Shown: positions 47,461 to 58,800 of the stretch, in pieces
Layout of the letters: each line of letters begins with the position of its first letter
Numbering within the stretch: the stretch's first letter is position 1
Source of the DNA: Phellopilus nigrolimitatus
Taxonomy: Eukaryota; Basidiomycota; Agaricomycetes; Hymenochaetales; Hymenochaetaceae
Reading direction: 5' to 3'
DNA length: 64,000 nucleotides
Assembly: GCA_021029095.1 (NCBI GenBank)
Contig: JAJOHG010000042.1
Span: forward strand, 1 to 64,000
Notes under the pieces: model-generated
Told to the model about the DNA's origin: nothing
What the model saw: only the letters and a program-made list of their open reading frames with translations
The model's database searches: none
Made by a program: the position numbers and the translations under genes

Positions 47461-47840
47461 ATGCCTCTGAACATCGCTTCCATTCAAGTTGGTGTCTGCT
47501 TCCCATGTTTACCCAGCTGAACGACAACTCACTCTAAGTATTTATTTCAGCCATCCAAGTTTCTCCAGAACGTCTCTTCCGATAGTGCCTTCTGGCGGCA
47601 TCCCCGCCGGGCGCATTGGCCGTTCAGCCAGTCAGCATTGTGTTTCGACGTCTCTGAGGTCTCGGATGATGTCTGGATCGAGATTGCACTGTTTTGTGGT
47701 TTAAAGGAAGTCCTGTGTCTTGAAAGTGTATGTGCTCCCAATGTGTTTTCCTGGTTGAACAGTATTTATCTCTTTGCTCCAGACATGCAAGTTTCTCCGC
47801 AACGTTTTCATGTCCGACAGACTCTTCTGGCTACGTCGCC
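47461..47840 (+). pseudogene. F-box protein, 5' half, interrupted by a transposon
   Basis: Probable exons 47461-47487, 47551-47727 and 47783-47840. The F-box reads EVSDDVWIEIALFCGLKEVL then CLES, continuing after a 55-nt intron as TCKFLRNVFMSDRLFWLRRL, a different F-box family from the LRR genes at 28.7 and 36.2 kb. The exon is cut after base 47840 by the insertion 47841-63128 and resumes at 63137. A preceding piece (SKFLQNVSSDSAFWRH) looks like a partial internal copy of the post-intron segment. The first exon and start codon are tentative. Confidence 0.65.
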
Positions 47841-47892
47841 TAGTGTTCTCAAAGTCCGGGTCAGACCCGTGCTGACCCGGGGTCGACACTAC

Positions 47893-49380
47893 TCCTTACT
47901 AGGATTGTTAAACAATCTGCGACGAACAGTGCAAAGTGATAGTGCAAATACAGCGACGCTTTTCCACAATATTGTAGATTAATCTGAAGTTATTGTAGAT
48001 CGTGTCTGGGGGGGGTTGTTGTAGATAACTTTCTGATAATTGTGGATCCCCTGTGAATATTTTGCGAGCATTGTAGATCCTGTCCGAGCCGTTGTAGATA
48101 ATTTTCTGATAATTGTGGATCCTTTTGTGAATAGTTTGCGAGCATTGTAGATCCTGCCCGGGCCATTGTAGATAATTTTCTGATCATTGTAGATCCTGTC
48201 CGAGCCGTTGTAGATAATTTGTAATTATTGTAGATCCTGTCCGAGCCGTTGTAGATAATTTTTTGTTATTGTAGATCCTTTTGTGAATAGTTTGCGAGCA
48301 TTGTAGATCCTGTCCGGGCCATTGTAGATAATTTTCTGGTTATTGTAGATCCTGTCCGAGCCGTTGTAGATAATTTTCTGGTTATTGTAGATCCTGTCCG
48401 GGCCATTGTAGATAATTTCTGATAATTGTAGATCCTTTTGTGAATATTTTGCGAGCATTGTAGATCCTGTCCGAGCCGTTGTAGATAATTTTCTGATAAT
48501 TGTGGATCTTTTTGTGAATAGTTTGCGAGCATTGTAGATCCTGCCCGGGCCATTGTAGATAATTTCCTCGTTATTGTAGATCCTGTCCGGGCCGTTGTAG
48601 ATAATTTTCTGGTTATTGTAGATCCTTTTGTGAATAGTTTGCGAGCATTGTAGATCCTGCCCGGGCCATTGTAGATAATTTTCTGATCATTGTAGATCCT
48701 GTCCGGGCCGTTGTAGATAATTTTCTGATAATTGTGGATCCTTTTGTGAATAGTTTGCGAGCATTGTAGATCCTGCCCGGGCCATTGTAGATAATTTTCT
48801 GATCATTGTAGATCCTGTCCGGGCCATTGTAGATAATTTTCTGATCATTGTAGATCCTGTCCGGGCCGTTGTAGATAATTTGTAGTTATTGTAGATCCTG
48901 CCCGGGCCGTTGTAGATAATTTGCAGTTATTGTAGATCCTGTCCGAGCCGTTGTAGATAATTTTCTGGTTATTGTAGATCCTGTCCGAGCCGTTGTAGAT
49001 AATTTTTTGTTATTGTAGATCCTTTTGTGAATAGTTTGCGAGCATTGTAGATCCTGTCCGGGCCATTGTAGATAATTTTCTGGTTATTGTAGATCCTGTC
49101 CGAGCCGTTGTAGATAATTTTCTGGTTATTGTAGATCCTGTCCGGGCCATTGTAGATAATTTCTGATAATTGTAGATCCTTTTGTGAATATTTTGCGAGC
49201 ATTGTGGATCCTGTCCGAGCCGTTGTAGATATTTTTCCGATAATTGTGGATCTCCTGTGAATATTTTGCGAGCGTTGTAGATAATTCTCTGATAATTGTG
49301 AATTCTCTGTGAATATTTTGGTGAGCATTGTAGATCCATTGTGAATATTTTTCTAATCATTGTAGATCTGGTCGAAGCAT
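47893..49380. repeat. Left terminal inverted repeat with tandem array
   Basis: About 95 unique bases, then an array of ~42-bp units in which TTGTAGAT recurs every ~20-21 bp, mixed with a ~32-bp variant containing GTGAATAGTTTGCGAGCA. It is the reverse complement of the right array but differs in unit number and order beyond the first ~455 bp. Nothing coding is seen in 49381-49642, between array and cargo gene. Confidence 0.92.
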
Positions 49381-49642
49381 TGTACGCAGATCATGTTGAT
49401 AGTCTTTGGTGATCGTCGCGACAATCAAGGACACGGGCAATCATCTTGGCATGACAATAGCCAGAAACTTTATTGCAAGATTTTGGGAGAGCGTTACATT
49501 ACTAGGGCTGTAGGGGCATTACTAGGACTATAGATGAACGAGGGGAAAGCATTAAATAGAAACGGAAAGCAATTAATTTGTCTTCGGACTGTTTAGGGAA
49601 ATTTTCGGGAATGAGAGCCGGTTTCGAGAAAGAAAGGAAAGC

Positions 49643-52600
49643 TTACCGCTTATTAGCAGGCTCAGGCCCTTCGTTTGTTTCATCACGCGGATGCTTGCGA
49701 CGTGCCGCATTGAGGCACGACAGGGCCCAAGTAAGGTCGTCAACGGCGTGTTCAAGTTTCTTGTCAGAACTCCGTGTCGGCTTTTTCGCAGATGCCCACA
49801 TTGCGAGAGAAACCACATATACATATAAACCATTCCGACCTGCGTACCTTAGCTCCTCCATACCCTCCTTCCCAGTGTCCTTGCGAGGCATCGGCGAGAT
49901 CCCAAGTCTCCTTCGCCAAAGAGGTTGACTGCTCGTCCACCACTTCTGCCAGTAGTCCGCAAACTTCTCAGGATTATTGGTCGATAAATCACCGAGAGGC
50001 CGCGCGGTGGTTTTCATCCAGGTACTGACCTCAGGGGGCCGGTGCTTCGCAGTCATGCGACGCTTCACCTAGCATGTAAATTAAGTACGGCATAGACTCG
50101 TATTGGATGCAGGGCACTCACCTCTTCATCGGAAGCATGCTCTTCGAAATCCTCATATTCCTCGCAGAGCTTCATCCAAGGCCCCCTGACGTTTAAAGAG
50201 CGCAGATGCTCAAGCGCAGCCTTGTGAAATGGGACCTTCTCGCTTGATGAGGATGTTTCGCTATTCGATGCGACAGACGGAGACGAGGACTTCGCATGGT
50301 CTTCTGCGCCAGTGATCGCCGGGCCCCCGTTCGTACTAGAAGTCAAGGAGTCGTCCATGTTTGCGTTTACACCAGGAACTGAAGGGGAAGCCGTGTTTGT
50401 GTTCGCCGCATTTGCGTTCGCTCCGGAAGTTGAAGGGGGGGTGGAGACCGTGTTCGTGTCGGTCGGGCCCGAGGTCGAAGGGGGCACCGTGTTCGTGTCG
50501 GTCGGGCCCGAGGTCGAAGGGGGCACCGTGTTCATGTCGGTCGGGCCCGAGGTCGAAGGGGGCACCGTGTTCATGTCGGTCGGGCCCGAGGTCGAAGGGG
50601 GCACCGTGTTCGTGTCGGTCGGGCCCGAGGTCGAAGGGGGCACCGTGTTCGTGTCGGTCGGGCCCGAGGTCGAAGGGGGCACCGTGTTCATGTCGGTCGG
50701 GCCCGAGGTCGAAGGGGGCACCGTGTTCGTGTCGGTCGGGCCCGAGGTCGAAGGGGGCACCGTGTTCATGTCGGTCGGGCCCGAGGTCGAAGGGGGCACC
50801 GTGTTTGTGTCGGTCGGGCCCGAGGTCGAAGGGGGCAGCGTGCTCGTGCTTGAGAGGGGGGCCGGGTCCGCGTTTTCACCAGAAGTCGAAGGAGAGGTTG
50901 AGACCGCATTCGCGCCATTTGTGACAGAAGTTGGAAGGTGGTTAATGTCCGCGCTGCTTGCACCAGAAGTCAAACGGGAGGCTTCATCCGCATTCGTGAC
51001 GTTCACACGAGAAGTCGCGGGGACTGTCGCATTCGCGTTCGAAGGGGGGGTCGTGTTTGCATTAGCACCAGATGTCGATGGGGAGGCCGCATCCGCATCC
51101 ATTCCACTTGTGCCAGACGTTGAAGAGCCCCCCGCGGACATCATGACATCTCTCAGTAGTAGCTCGTTTTTTTTTCGCCTTTCTTCCACCTGTAGATTAT
51201 ATTCGAAAATCTGGTCCTGCGATGCAAACGTAACTTGTTTTCCCTTTGATTTCCTCTGCCTGTCCTTTACACCCCACTCGCTGTCACTATCGGCCTCCTC
51301 CTCCTCCACCTCCTCCTCAGTGTCCGTATCGACGATGTTGGACGATTTTGGCATCTTCGAGCTTGCCCGACTGCTGGTTTTCTTCGGACGTGCTGGCTGA
51401 GAGGATTTGTCGCCTGCATCAGGCTCAGGGCTTGGCGTAGTTGTCGAGATGACCTGTACATCAACATTATCCGATTGGCCTCGGGACACGTCACATTCGT
51501 CAGCAGGATGTAACGCGAACTCCCCGCGTTCCTGCGGCGCTGAAGCGGACAGTCAGATAATAAGGTTGTGAGTAAAGATACAGACTTACGAAAGGCAAAA
51601 TCGAGGTATTCTTTGTAATTCGCAACGACTTGAGAGCAGAATTGCGTGTGCGTCTGACCCCAGTCCTGCTTCAGCTTGTGGGTCTTGCCACTGTGAATAC
51701 TGCTTCCTGTGAGTTTGCAATGACAAAGCGCGTTGGAGACGACGTACCAAAAAATCGACAAGCCTCCGCCCTTTGCTGGGTTACATCCACCCGTGATCAA
51801 AGTCGCGTGAAAACCGGTTAACTCCTTGATATTGTGCAGCATGTCCTCGACCGCATCGGGAAGAGCGGTGATGTTGCTATTCGTGCCGTCGAGTCAGGTG
51901 ATGAAGATGTTCAAGATTTACCTTACTTACTCAGCGACTTCCTGCAGCACCGCATCGACCTTACGCTTCTCTGGGTCACCGCCATCGCCATCGCCATCGT
52001 CACCGCCATCGCCTTCTTCATCGTCGCTGTGATCGGTGAGGATCTCGTTGATCTCGCCGCCATTGTACGCCCTCATAAGCTTGTTCATACGCTCCCTGAC
52101 CTCGTCGGGCTCGGCCCGCAACAACTCTTTCGCCCGATCAGAGCTAAATGTCATCATTGTCTTGACCTTCTTATCCTTGTTCTCTGCCTTGTACGTCTCG
52201 TGCATCTGCCGACTTTCCTCCCTCAGAGCTGCTCCGCGCACCTTCATGTACACATGATGAGCCTGCATGCTGCGCTTCTTCCTGGGTTTCGACAAATCGA
52301 GCTTGCAGCTTTTCTTCGAACTTCCCTGGCCCGTATTCTGACGGTTATGGTTATAGTACCATGTTCTGATACGCTAGTTATGAGGTAAGTAAGCATGATT
52401 CTAATGCGTGCACAACAGTCGCTTACAGCTTCCAAAAAGGCCTTTTTTGCGTTTCGTGCCATTTCCACGTTACCCCCCTTAGCCCGGATCTCGTCGTCTG
52501 TCGGATCAGCCGCTGGAAAGGTGGCCTCCCACCTTTCGAAAAGGATAGGAAAGAAGTATTTTGCGTCTCGAACGCCTCGAGCCTTGAGGAAGTCGCCGTT

Positions 52601-52651
52601 ATTCTCCATGAGGAACTTATATTGTGGCCCTTTGGCCCATCTCCAGCCCAT
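49643..52651 (-). CDS. KDZ cargo protein of ~901 aa with minisatellite domain
   Basis: Six exons: 52427-52651, 51931-52337, 51748-51876, 51590-51690, 50122-51539 and 49643-50068; all phases agree. The N-terminal part (MGWRWAKGPQYKFLMENNGD; YFFPILFERWEATFPAADPT) and a middle segment (HNIKELTGFHATLITGGCNP, then AKGGGLSIF and DWGQTHTQFCSQVVANYKEY) resemble hypothetical proteins I associate with KDZ elements in Agaricomycetes, without a named domain. An acidic, Ser/Thr-rich region with ten 13-residue repeats follows, then a basic C-terminus ending HPRDETNEGPEPANKR. It is transcribed divergently from the RNase H1-domain gene. A helper role in transposition is inferred from linkage only. Confidence 0.7.
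50461..50849. repeat. 39-bp minisatellite in the cargo gene
   Basis: Ten copies of a 39-bp unit (containing GGTCGGGCCCGAGGTCGAAG) in frame, translated on the minus strand as PPSTSGPTDTNTV or PPSTSGPTDMNTV. The Thr/Met variant alternates along the array, and base-level divergence is otherwise nearly nil, implying recent expansion or homogenisation. The long plus-strand frame through it is a repeat artefact. Confidence 0.92.
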
Positions 52652-53582
52652 ACCGTGATAAGCAGATGAGAGGGCACGAGCACAGGGGAAAGCAGGGACA
52701 CGAGTTAAGGGTACGTGAGGCAATGTCGTGCGGGTTGGACGTGTCAGTGTTTGTGATGTCGCTTGACAAAATACATATTTTTTTTCGCTTAATCGGAGGT
52801 GTGATTTGTGAATCACAAAGGTCAAAGGAAATGGCGGAGGTGGTCCGGACAAGTCTATTCTAATGTATGTCATTCAATTCATGATTTTGTCTCATATCTA
52901 AACGACTTTTCAAGTCTTTAGCAAAGGAGTGATCCAAGTATTGCTGTTGCGTCTATCTATCCATAGGCCACTAAACATTCTGCATCTCCTGGTCCAAGCG
53001 TGACATTCCTCTTCGCGTATTCGCGTAAAGACATGACATAACAGGACAGCCCCTAGCTCGCCGTGAGTTTTACCCGCACCATCCGGAATACCTGCACTTA
53101 CAATTATAAGCTCAACCTTCAAACAGATGACTTCGGAAGTATCTTCCACACCGTCCTAAAGGAAATAGAGGTAAGTGTCACTACGTTTAGTCCAAGCAGC
53201 GGCGGGCATGCGTGCTGAGAAGAGGGGGGTTAGAGAGCGAGTCAAACACAATTGAGACGGTCGGAAGAGAAGCGAGCGGAGATGTGAAGGAGTGAAGAAG
53301 CAGAAAGTGGCAACGCGTTGAGAGAGAACTCCTCCGCTAAGCTTCGCGTAAAGCGCTTGCCTTTTCTTTTCTTTTTTTAGGATGGTTGAGCGCGATGCCG
53401 CTCGCTTGGCTACATATAATTGCTTCTACCTCACACGACCATCTTCTCCCGGATTTCTTTAAAGTTTCGCTGTCACTCGTTCCTCCCCCCGTCTCTCTCT
53501 CTCTACTTGAGCCTTAGGCAAGTAACTAGACTTTCGTTTTGTTTTGTGCGCTCACTAGATTTTTTGTGTTTCCAGTTCAAGG
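52652..53582. promoter_or_regulatory. Divergent control region of the two cargo genes
   Basis: About 930 bp between the two start codons. A pyrimidine-rich run near 53360-53380 and CATATAATT near 53415 precede the plus-strand gene by 170-220 bp. A minus-strand frame at 52910-53149 (GIPDGAGKTHGELGAVLLCH) might be a small gene or an upstream exon but has no recognised domain. Confidence 0.4.
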
Positions 53583-54479
53583 ATGCGCACTGGAAAAGAA
53601 AACAGCAAATCCCGTTCGCCCGAAGGTACGGACCCCAGTAGGCCATCGCTGGTTCTCCGACCGGCGTGTCCTCACCGTGCCCCAGCATGCCACACATGCA
53701 AGGAACGCGGTACGTCGAGTCGGCTCTCTTTGTCTATTATCACATGCTGATGTTTCGCAGAGTTTCTAATGAAGCTCGGAGCTGCCCTTCGCGACAGACC
53801 CGATGAGCTCGTCTTGTATCCAAACGTCCAGCTCGCGGTCATCACTCTGAACGAAGCCATCGACAGCCGCATTCGAGCTATCGGCACCAAGCCCGAGGCC
53901 TCCGTCTCTCAGCCAGCCCCCGCAGCGGACAATGCTGAAGACTCCGAAGACGAAGTGTCACGCCTTAGGTTCTCGCTAAGTCAGACTGCCCTCGCTGACC
54001 ATCCGTCTACATCCGGGGTGCAGCCAGCCCAGTATGGTCCGCCTGGGTCGCCTGCACATAAGTCCGAGCGGCAGGTGGTGGTCGACCAACCTTATTATGT
54101 GGCCCCAACTCGTAGGGTAGTGGACGGTGTCGTCTACGAGGCAGGATCCTTGCAGGAGCTTGCCTTCACAACTACAGGTGTTCAGGCCGAGTCGCACCCT
54201 CCAAGCCCCGATCACCGGTCGCCGTCGAAAAGTAAATATGTCTGTTACGCGATTATTGTGGGAAAGAGAGTCGGCGTCTTCACAAACTGGTAAGTGCATT
54301 CGCATACTCCTTTATGCCTTTACTGTACTGATTTACTGGTCTAACATAGGACGATTGCGCAGAACTATGTAAATGGCGTTCCTCGCGCGTCGTTCAAAGG
54401 CTATCGCACGATTGAGGAAGCAAAGCGGGCGTTCCGACAGGCCCTTGCTAGGAACCTCGTCAAGATCATGACAACGTAG
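53583..54479 (+). CDS. KDZ cargo protein with C-terminal RNase H1-type hybrid-binding domain
   Basis: Three exons (53583-53709, 53761-54289, 54350-54479), ~261 aa. The N-terminus has a Cys/His cluster (CPHRAPACHTCKER); the middle is acidic and Ser/Pro-rich. The last ~55 residues read YVCYAIIVGKRVGVFTNW, then NYVNGVPRASFKGYRTIEEA with KRAFRQAL, matching the small domain at the N-terminus of eukaryotic RNase H1 (Cauli_VI / viroplasmin fold): 'Y.(v)..G+..Gv++.W ... V.g...a.fK.f.t.eeA...'. That domain binds RNA:DNA hybrids and duplexes; no catalytic RNase H follows. A role in target recognition or R-loop binding during transposition is speculation. Confidence 0.75.
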
Positions 54480-54639
54480 CGTTTTTTTACAACATGTCAA
54501 ATTAGTTTTACTGTATGTCGGTTCGTAGTGAGATTTGAGAATGGACGGTCCTTTGCTTTTTTTTTACTTCCGTCTTGCAAGAGAGTGCTGCGAGGAGAGA
54601 TTGAGAAATAAGAATTCCGCTCGACTCAGCCACTGAAGT

Positions 54640-55395
54640 TAAAGAGAATGTATTTTGGTATGAGGAGCTTGCAGAACTTCGTGGTAGCATCTAGCTGACG
54701 GTTGGGATTTGCATAGGTAGTCAACTATTGAAATTAAAGAGAGGATGCATTCTCGTATGACAGGAGCTGTGAGAAATGTTTTGCCCGACCCACCCGAGTA
54801 ATCGATTCAACTACTGAAGTTCAGATGCGACTATATATTTGCATGAGAGGAGCTTGCAGAACTTCGTGGTAGCATCTAGCTGACGGTTGGGATTTGCATA
54901 GGTAGTCAACTATTGAAATTAAAGAGAGGATGCATTCTCGTATGACAGGAGCTGTGAGAAATGTTTTGCCCGACCCACCCAAGTAATCGATTCAACTACT
55001 GAAGTTCAGATGCGACTATATATTTGCATGAGAGGAGCTTGCAGAACTTCGTGGTAGCATCTAGCTGACGGTTGGGATTTGCATAGTTGGCACCAACTAC
55101 TGAAGTTAAAGAGAATGCGTCTACGTAGAGCTTAACTTGTTGGATCTACTATCTTGAGTCTTCATACATTTTCTTCATCTCAACCAAGTGATTTGAAAAT
55201 TGCTTTCTAGAGACGGAGTGCAGCAGTTGACTACCCGGCCATCAGCTGTATGTAACCACGAATTTCCCTAAGCTCCTTTCTACTAAGACACATTTTTCTT
55301 AATTTCAATAGTTGGTGCCGACTATTCAAATCCCAACCGTCAGCTAGATGTTACCACGAAGTTCTGCAAGCTCCTCTCAGTCTATTGAGTATGCC
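54640..55395. repeat. 185-bp tandem repeat with an inverted partial copy
   Basis: A 185-bp unit begins GGTAGTCAACTATTGAAATT at 54716 and again at 54901, with partial units on both sides (54640-54715 and 55086-55130). A reverse-complement fragment lies at about 55308-55380 (AACCGTCAGCTAGATG ... TTCTGCAAGCTCCTCTCAG). The copies differ at very few bases. The block lies between the RNase H1-domain gene and the transposase; 55396-55834 holds no recognised feature beyond the likely transposase promoter. Confidence 0.88.
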
Positions 55396-55834
55396 GCTAT
55401 ATGATATTGTTTACCAATAGAATGAGCATCTCGCCACCCACTCAGTTCTATGTCTGTTTGACTGGCGACTGGATTCTTTTCTTGAACTTATGCAGGATTT
55501 TAAACCAGATCTACGAGCTAGAAAGAGAGTATACAGAGCTCGATTGAGTACCATACTTATGCGTTAAGACACAAAATTGTATCTGTTGTTGTCGGTGAGC
55601 TGGCATTTGCAAATTCTTGTCGCTGATTTGACTCGCTCACTTCGTAGCCATAACAAACATAAGACTTTTTATTTTATTTTCCCCTTTCATACTACATGTA
55701 GCCCACATGTCGCCCATCTCCAGCCTCCCGCTCACTGGCCATGCTCAGCTCGACCTGCTTTGGCGCAGATCCCTTGCCGTTCGGTCGACCACCGTCCAAA
55801 TCGAGCTTTTTGTTCTCGCGCCACCATTCCAGCG

Positions 55835-58800
55835 ATGCTTCGAGATCAGCAAGGTGCAGCAAAGCGTGTTCTATCTTGTTTGCCACGCACATCCACCCTG
55901 GCACGAGCTAAAAAGCACAGAGATCTCGCCGACTCCCCTCCAAAAAAGGGACGCTGGAAGCGCCCCCGTACTGATGATGGTGTGGCGGCCTATACCTACC
56001 GAAGGACGAATTCTGGCAGACGCTCAGTTGCAGAAGAAATTCTTACCCAGGCTGGCCCGTCTCAGCCGGTCAGCGCAAATGAAGGTCGCGACGAGGAATG
56101 GGAGGATCTTGGACCCCCTATAGGAGAGAATTCTGATACTGGGGAGAACAATGTCAAGCAACGGCCGAGTCAGCAGGTTCGCTATGAGACGAAAAGCAAG
56201 GCAAAGGGCACCATTCACGTAAGCACTTACTTTTTAATGTCTCCTTTTCCCTCAGTCTGAGGGCGCATAGGTCAAACTGCAGACTTGGCTTCCCCATCGC
56301 GAGGTGTTCCTCGATGAATTACTTCGTCACGACGGTCGCATCGCATCCGTCGATTTGGACACGTGTCACAGCTGCAAGACAGGCGATGCAAGCATTCGCT
56401 GCATCGACTGCTATGGACGTGGACTGGTCTGTCGTGATTGCGCAATTAAGAACCACTCCCACCAGCCTCTTCACAGAATCCAGGTAAGCATGAACGATGC
56501 ATCATCATAACCGTTCTCTCGTACCAATTTCACTCATTTCACGTGCGATCAGGTTTGGACCGGCGAGTTCTTCAGAAAGACATCCCTACAGGTACTAGGG
56601 CTTCGCATGCAGCTCGGACACGATGGAGGTCTTTGTCACAACCGTGCGGCAGCGAACAAGAACTTCATTGTGATGGATATAAGCGGCTTCCACCTCGCAA
56701 ATATCGATTTCTGCGCCTGCAGTGGCGCGTCGCCACTCCATATCCAGCTTCTTCGGGCAGGTCTCTTCCCTGCCTCGATAGACCGACCGCGAACAGTATT
56801 CACCTTCGATGTCCTCAAAACATTCCATGAACTCACGTTGCAAGGCAAGACAAACACATACGACTTTTATCGTGCGATGGCTCGCAAGACCGACAACACT
56901 CGCTCTCCAGCAATGGTAAGTCTCTTTTCGTCTGCTCTATTACAATAATCTAATTATGGTTTGACAGTACAAATACACGGAATTCACATTCGTCGTCCGT
57001 CTTTGGCGGCATCTTGTTATGCTCAAGCGTGCCGGCCGTGCACAAGATCCTCACGGCGCAGGTGGTACTAGGGAAGGGGAGCTCGCTGTAGAGTGCCCAG
57101 CTTGTCCTCACCCTGGCAAAAATCTGCCGCCGAATTGGGAAACAGTGTCTGAGCTCGAGCGGTAAGTCTTCAATTTAAATCAATCTTACAGCCCCGTCGT
57201 CTTTGCTCATTTATTTAAGGTGGCTTTATACGCAGTTCATCGCTGTAGATGCAAATTTTAAATTAAAGTCAAAGGATCGTGGCCTTCGGGACATTGAACT
57301 TGCCCCCGGCTGGGTGTATTTTGTCAACGAGGAGCAGTATCAGGCAGGCATTAGGTTACTACCAGATGAAGAGGACGAAGTAAGTCAAAAGCGCCACCAT
57401 CAAGAAAGAGAAATAGAAATTGTTTGCTTACGATGTCGCATCTAGCCCAATACATGCCAGTCGCAGCACAATGCCATCTTAGCGGCCAATTCAAGAAACG
57501 GACTTAACTACAAGACTAGGGGTGCAGGTGCTGCAATCTGCGGCCGCCATTCCTTTATGCTCAAGAACGCCGTCGGAGACCTCGCAATGGGGGAGAGGTG
57601 TGTTTATTTCGTTGAATTCATCGTCGCCGTGTATCCTAATAACAGCTTTAGGTATAATAATATGGATTGGGTTGTTCTCTCTGCACTACGGTGGACGCCG
57701 ACTCGCGACCTCTTGATATCATACGATATCGGGTGTCAGTGGTCAAAAAATCTAGCAAAGCGTGTTCCGCGCTATCCGGAATGGCTGCGTCTTGACATGA
57801 GCAGCACGAGACTGCGCGCTGTCGTCCCGAAGTTCCATCTGCCTGCGCATGGTGCGAAATGTCAGACCGAATATTCGCTGAATTTTTTACCATACGTTGG
57901 GCGCACGTACGGAGAAGGGGTGGAATCCGAGTGGGCACATATCAATGGAACGGCATCAAGTACACAAGAGATGGCGCCTGCTGTCCGCCATGAAACTTTA
58001 AACGATCACTGGGGCTCGTGGAATTGGCAAAAACTTGTTGCATTTTGTATGTATCGGTGTTTCTTTTTTTCCTCCCTACCTTATGAAATAATTATAACGG
58101 CTTATTGACACTTTTCGACAGCTGAATACTTCGTTAGGAAACTACACGATGCGCTTCATTGGCGTGAAGAGCATAGGGAGCACTTCAAGAACCTATCGCA
58201 AACAATACCCCAGCACACGCGCGACGAATGGGAGAGGATGGTCGAGAGGTGGAATGCGGACCGTTCGCAGCCTGACCCTTATGCGGAGCCAGTTATAGGT
58301 AAGCTATATTCTCTTGCGGTTAGGTCTTTTGCTAAACGAAAGAACTTTTCAAAAGAAATGACACTCAACGATGTTCGTCTCGAGTTTGCGAACGAAGATG
58401 CAGAAGAGGCAGAAAGGGGCAATGCGCCGGTGCATGCAGTCACCGAGCGAAGCTTTTTATATGCGGGGATCGATATTGAGGAACGACAGTAAGTGTCCCC
58501 TCGATTAGAGTTATTTCCGTTGTCTAACAAATAATAAAACTCTAGGAGATCGTTTCGCAAGCAAAGCATGAAACAGTACCAACGAACAAGCGCTGCCGCT
58601 GCAACCAAACAGCAAGGCCGCAACACACTGTATCGGCAGATAACGCAGTGGCGTCTCGTACAAGATGTCTACATGCCGGGCGTCTCAGCCATTCGATCGC
58701 AAGCTGCGCTGTCTGCCGATGCCACGCTGAAGGGGACCACTGTTGCTGACATCACTAAGGATGGTGGGCTCGTAAAGGCCGAAGAAATGCAGCTTTTTCT

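Noticed and set aside
47986..49380. CRISPR-like array
   Set aside because: The units are tandem repeats without unique spacers, lie in a eukaryotic genome, and mirror an identical array at the other end of a transposon.
50312..51400. A 362-codon plus-strand frame across the minisatellite
   Set aside because: It is antisense to the phase-consistent cargo gene and consists mostly of the complementary reading of the 39-bp repeat.
51690..51706. Splice acceptor at 51706 in the cargo gene
   Set aside because: It breaks the reading frame; the acceptor giving exon start 51690 keeps all phases consistent and joins conserved segments.
52910..53149. ATP-binding P-loop protein (GIPDGAGKTHGEL)
   Set aside because: The stretch resembles a Walker A motif only superficially (no G-x-x-x-x-G-K-S/T with supporting strand and Walker B) and the frame is short.
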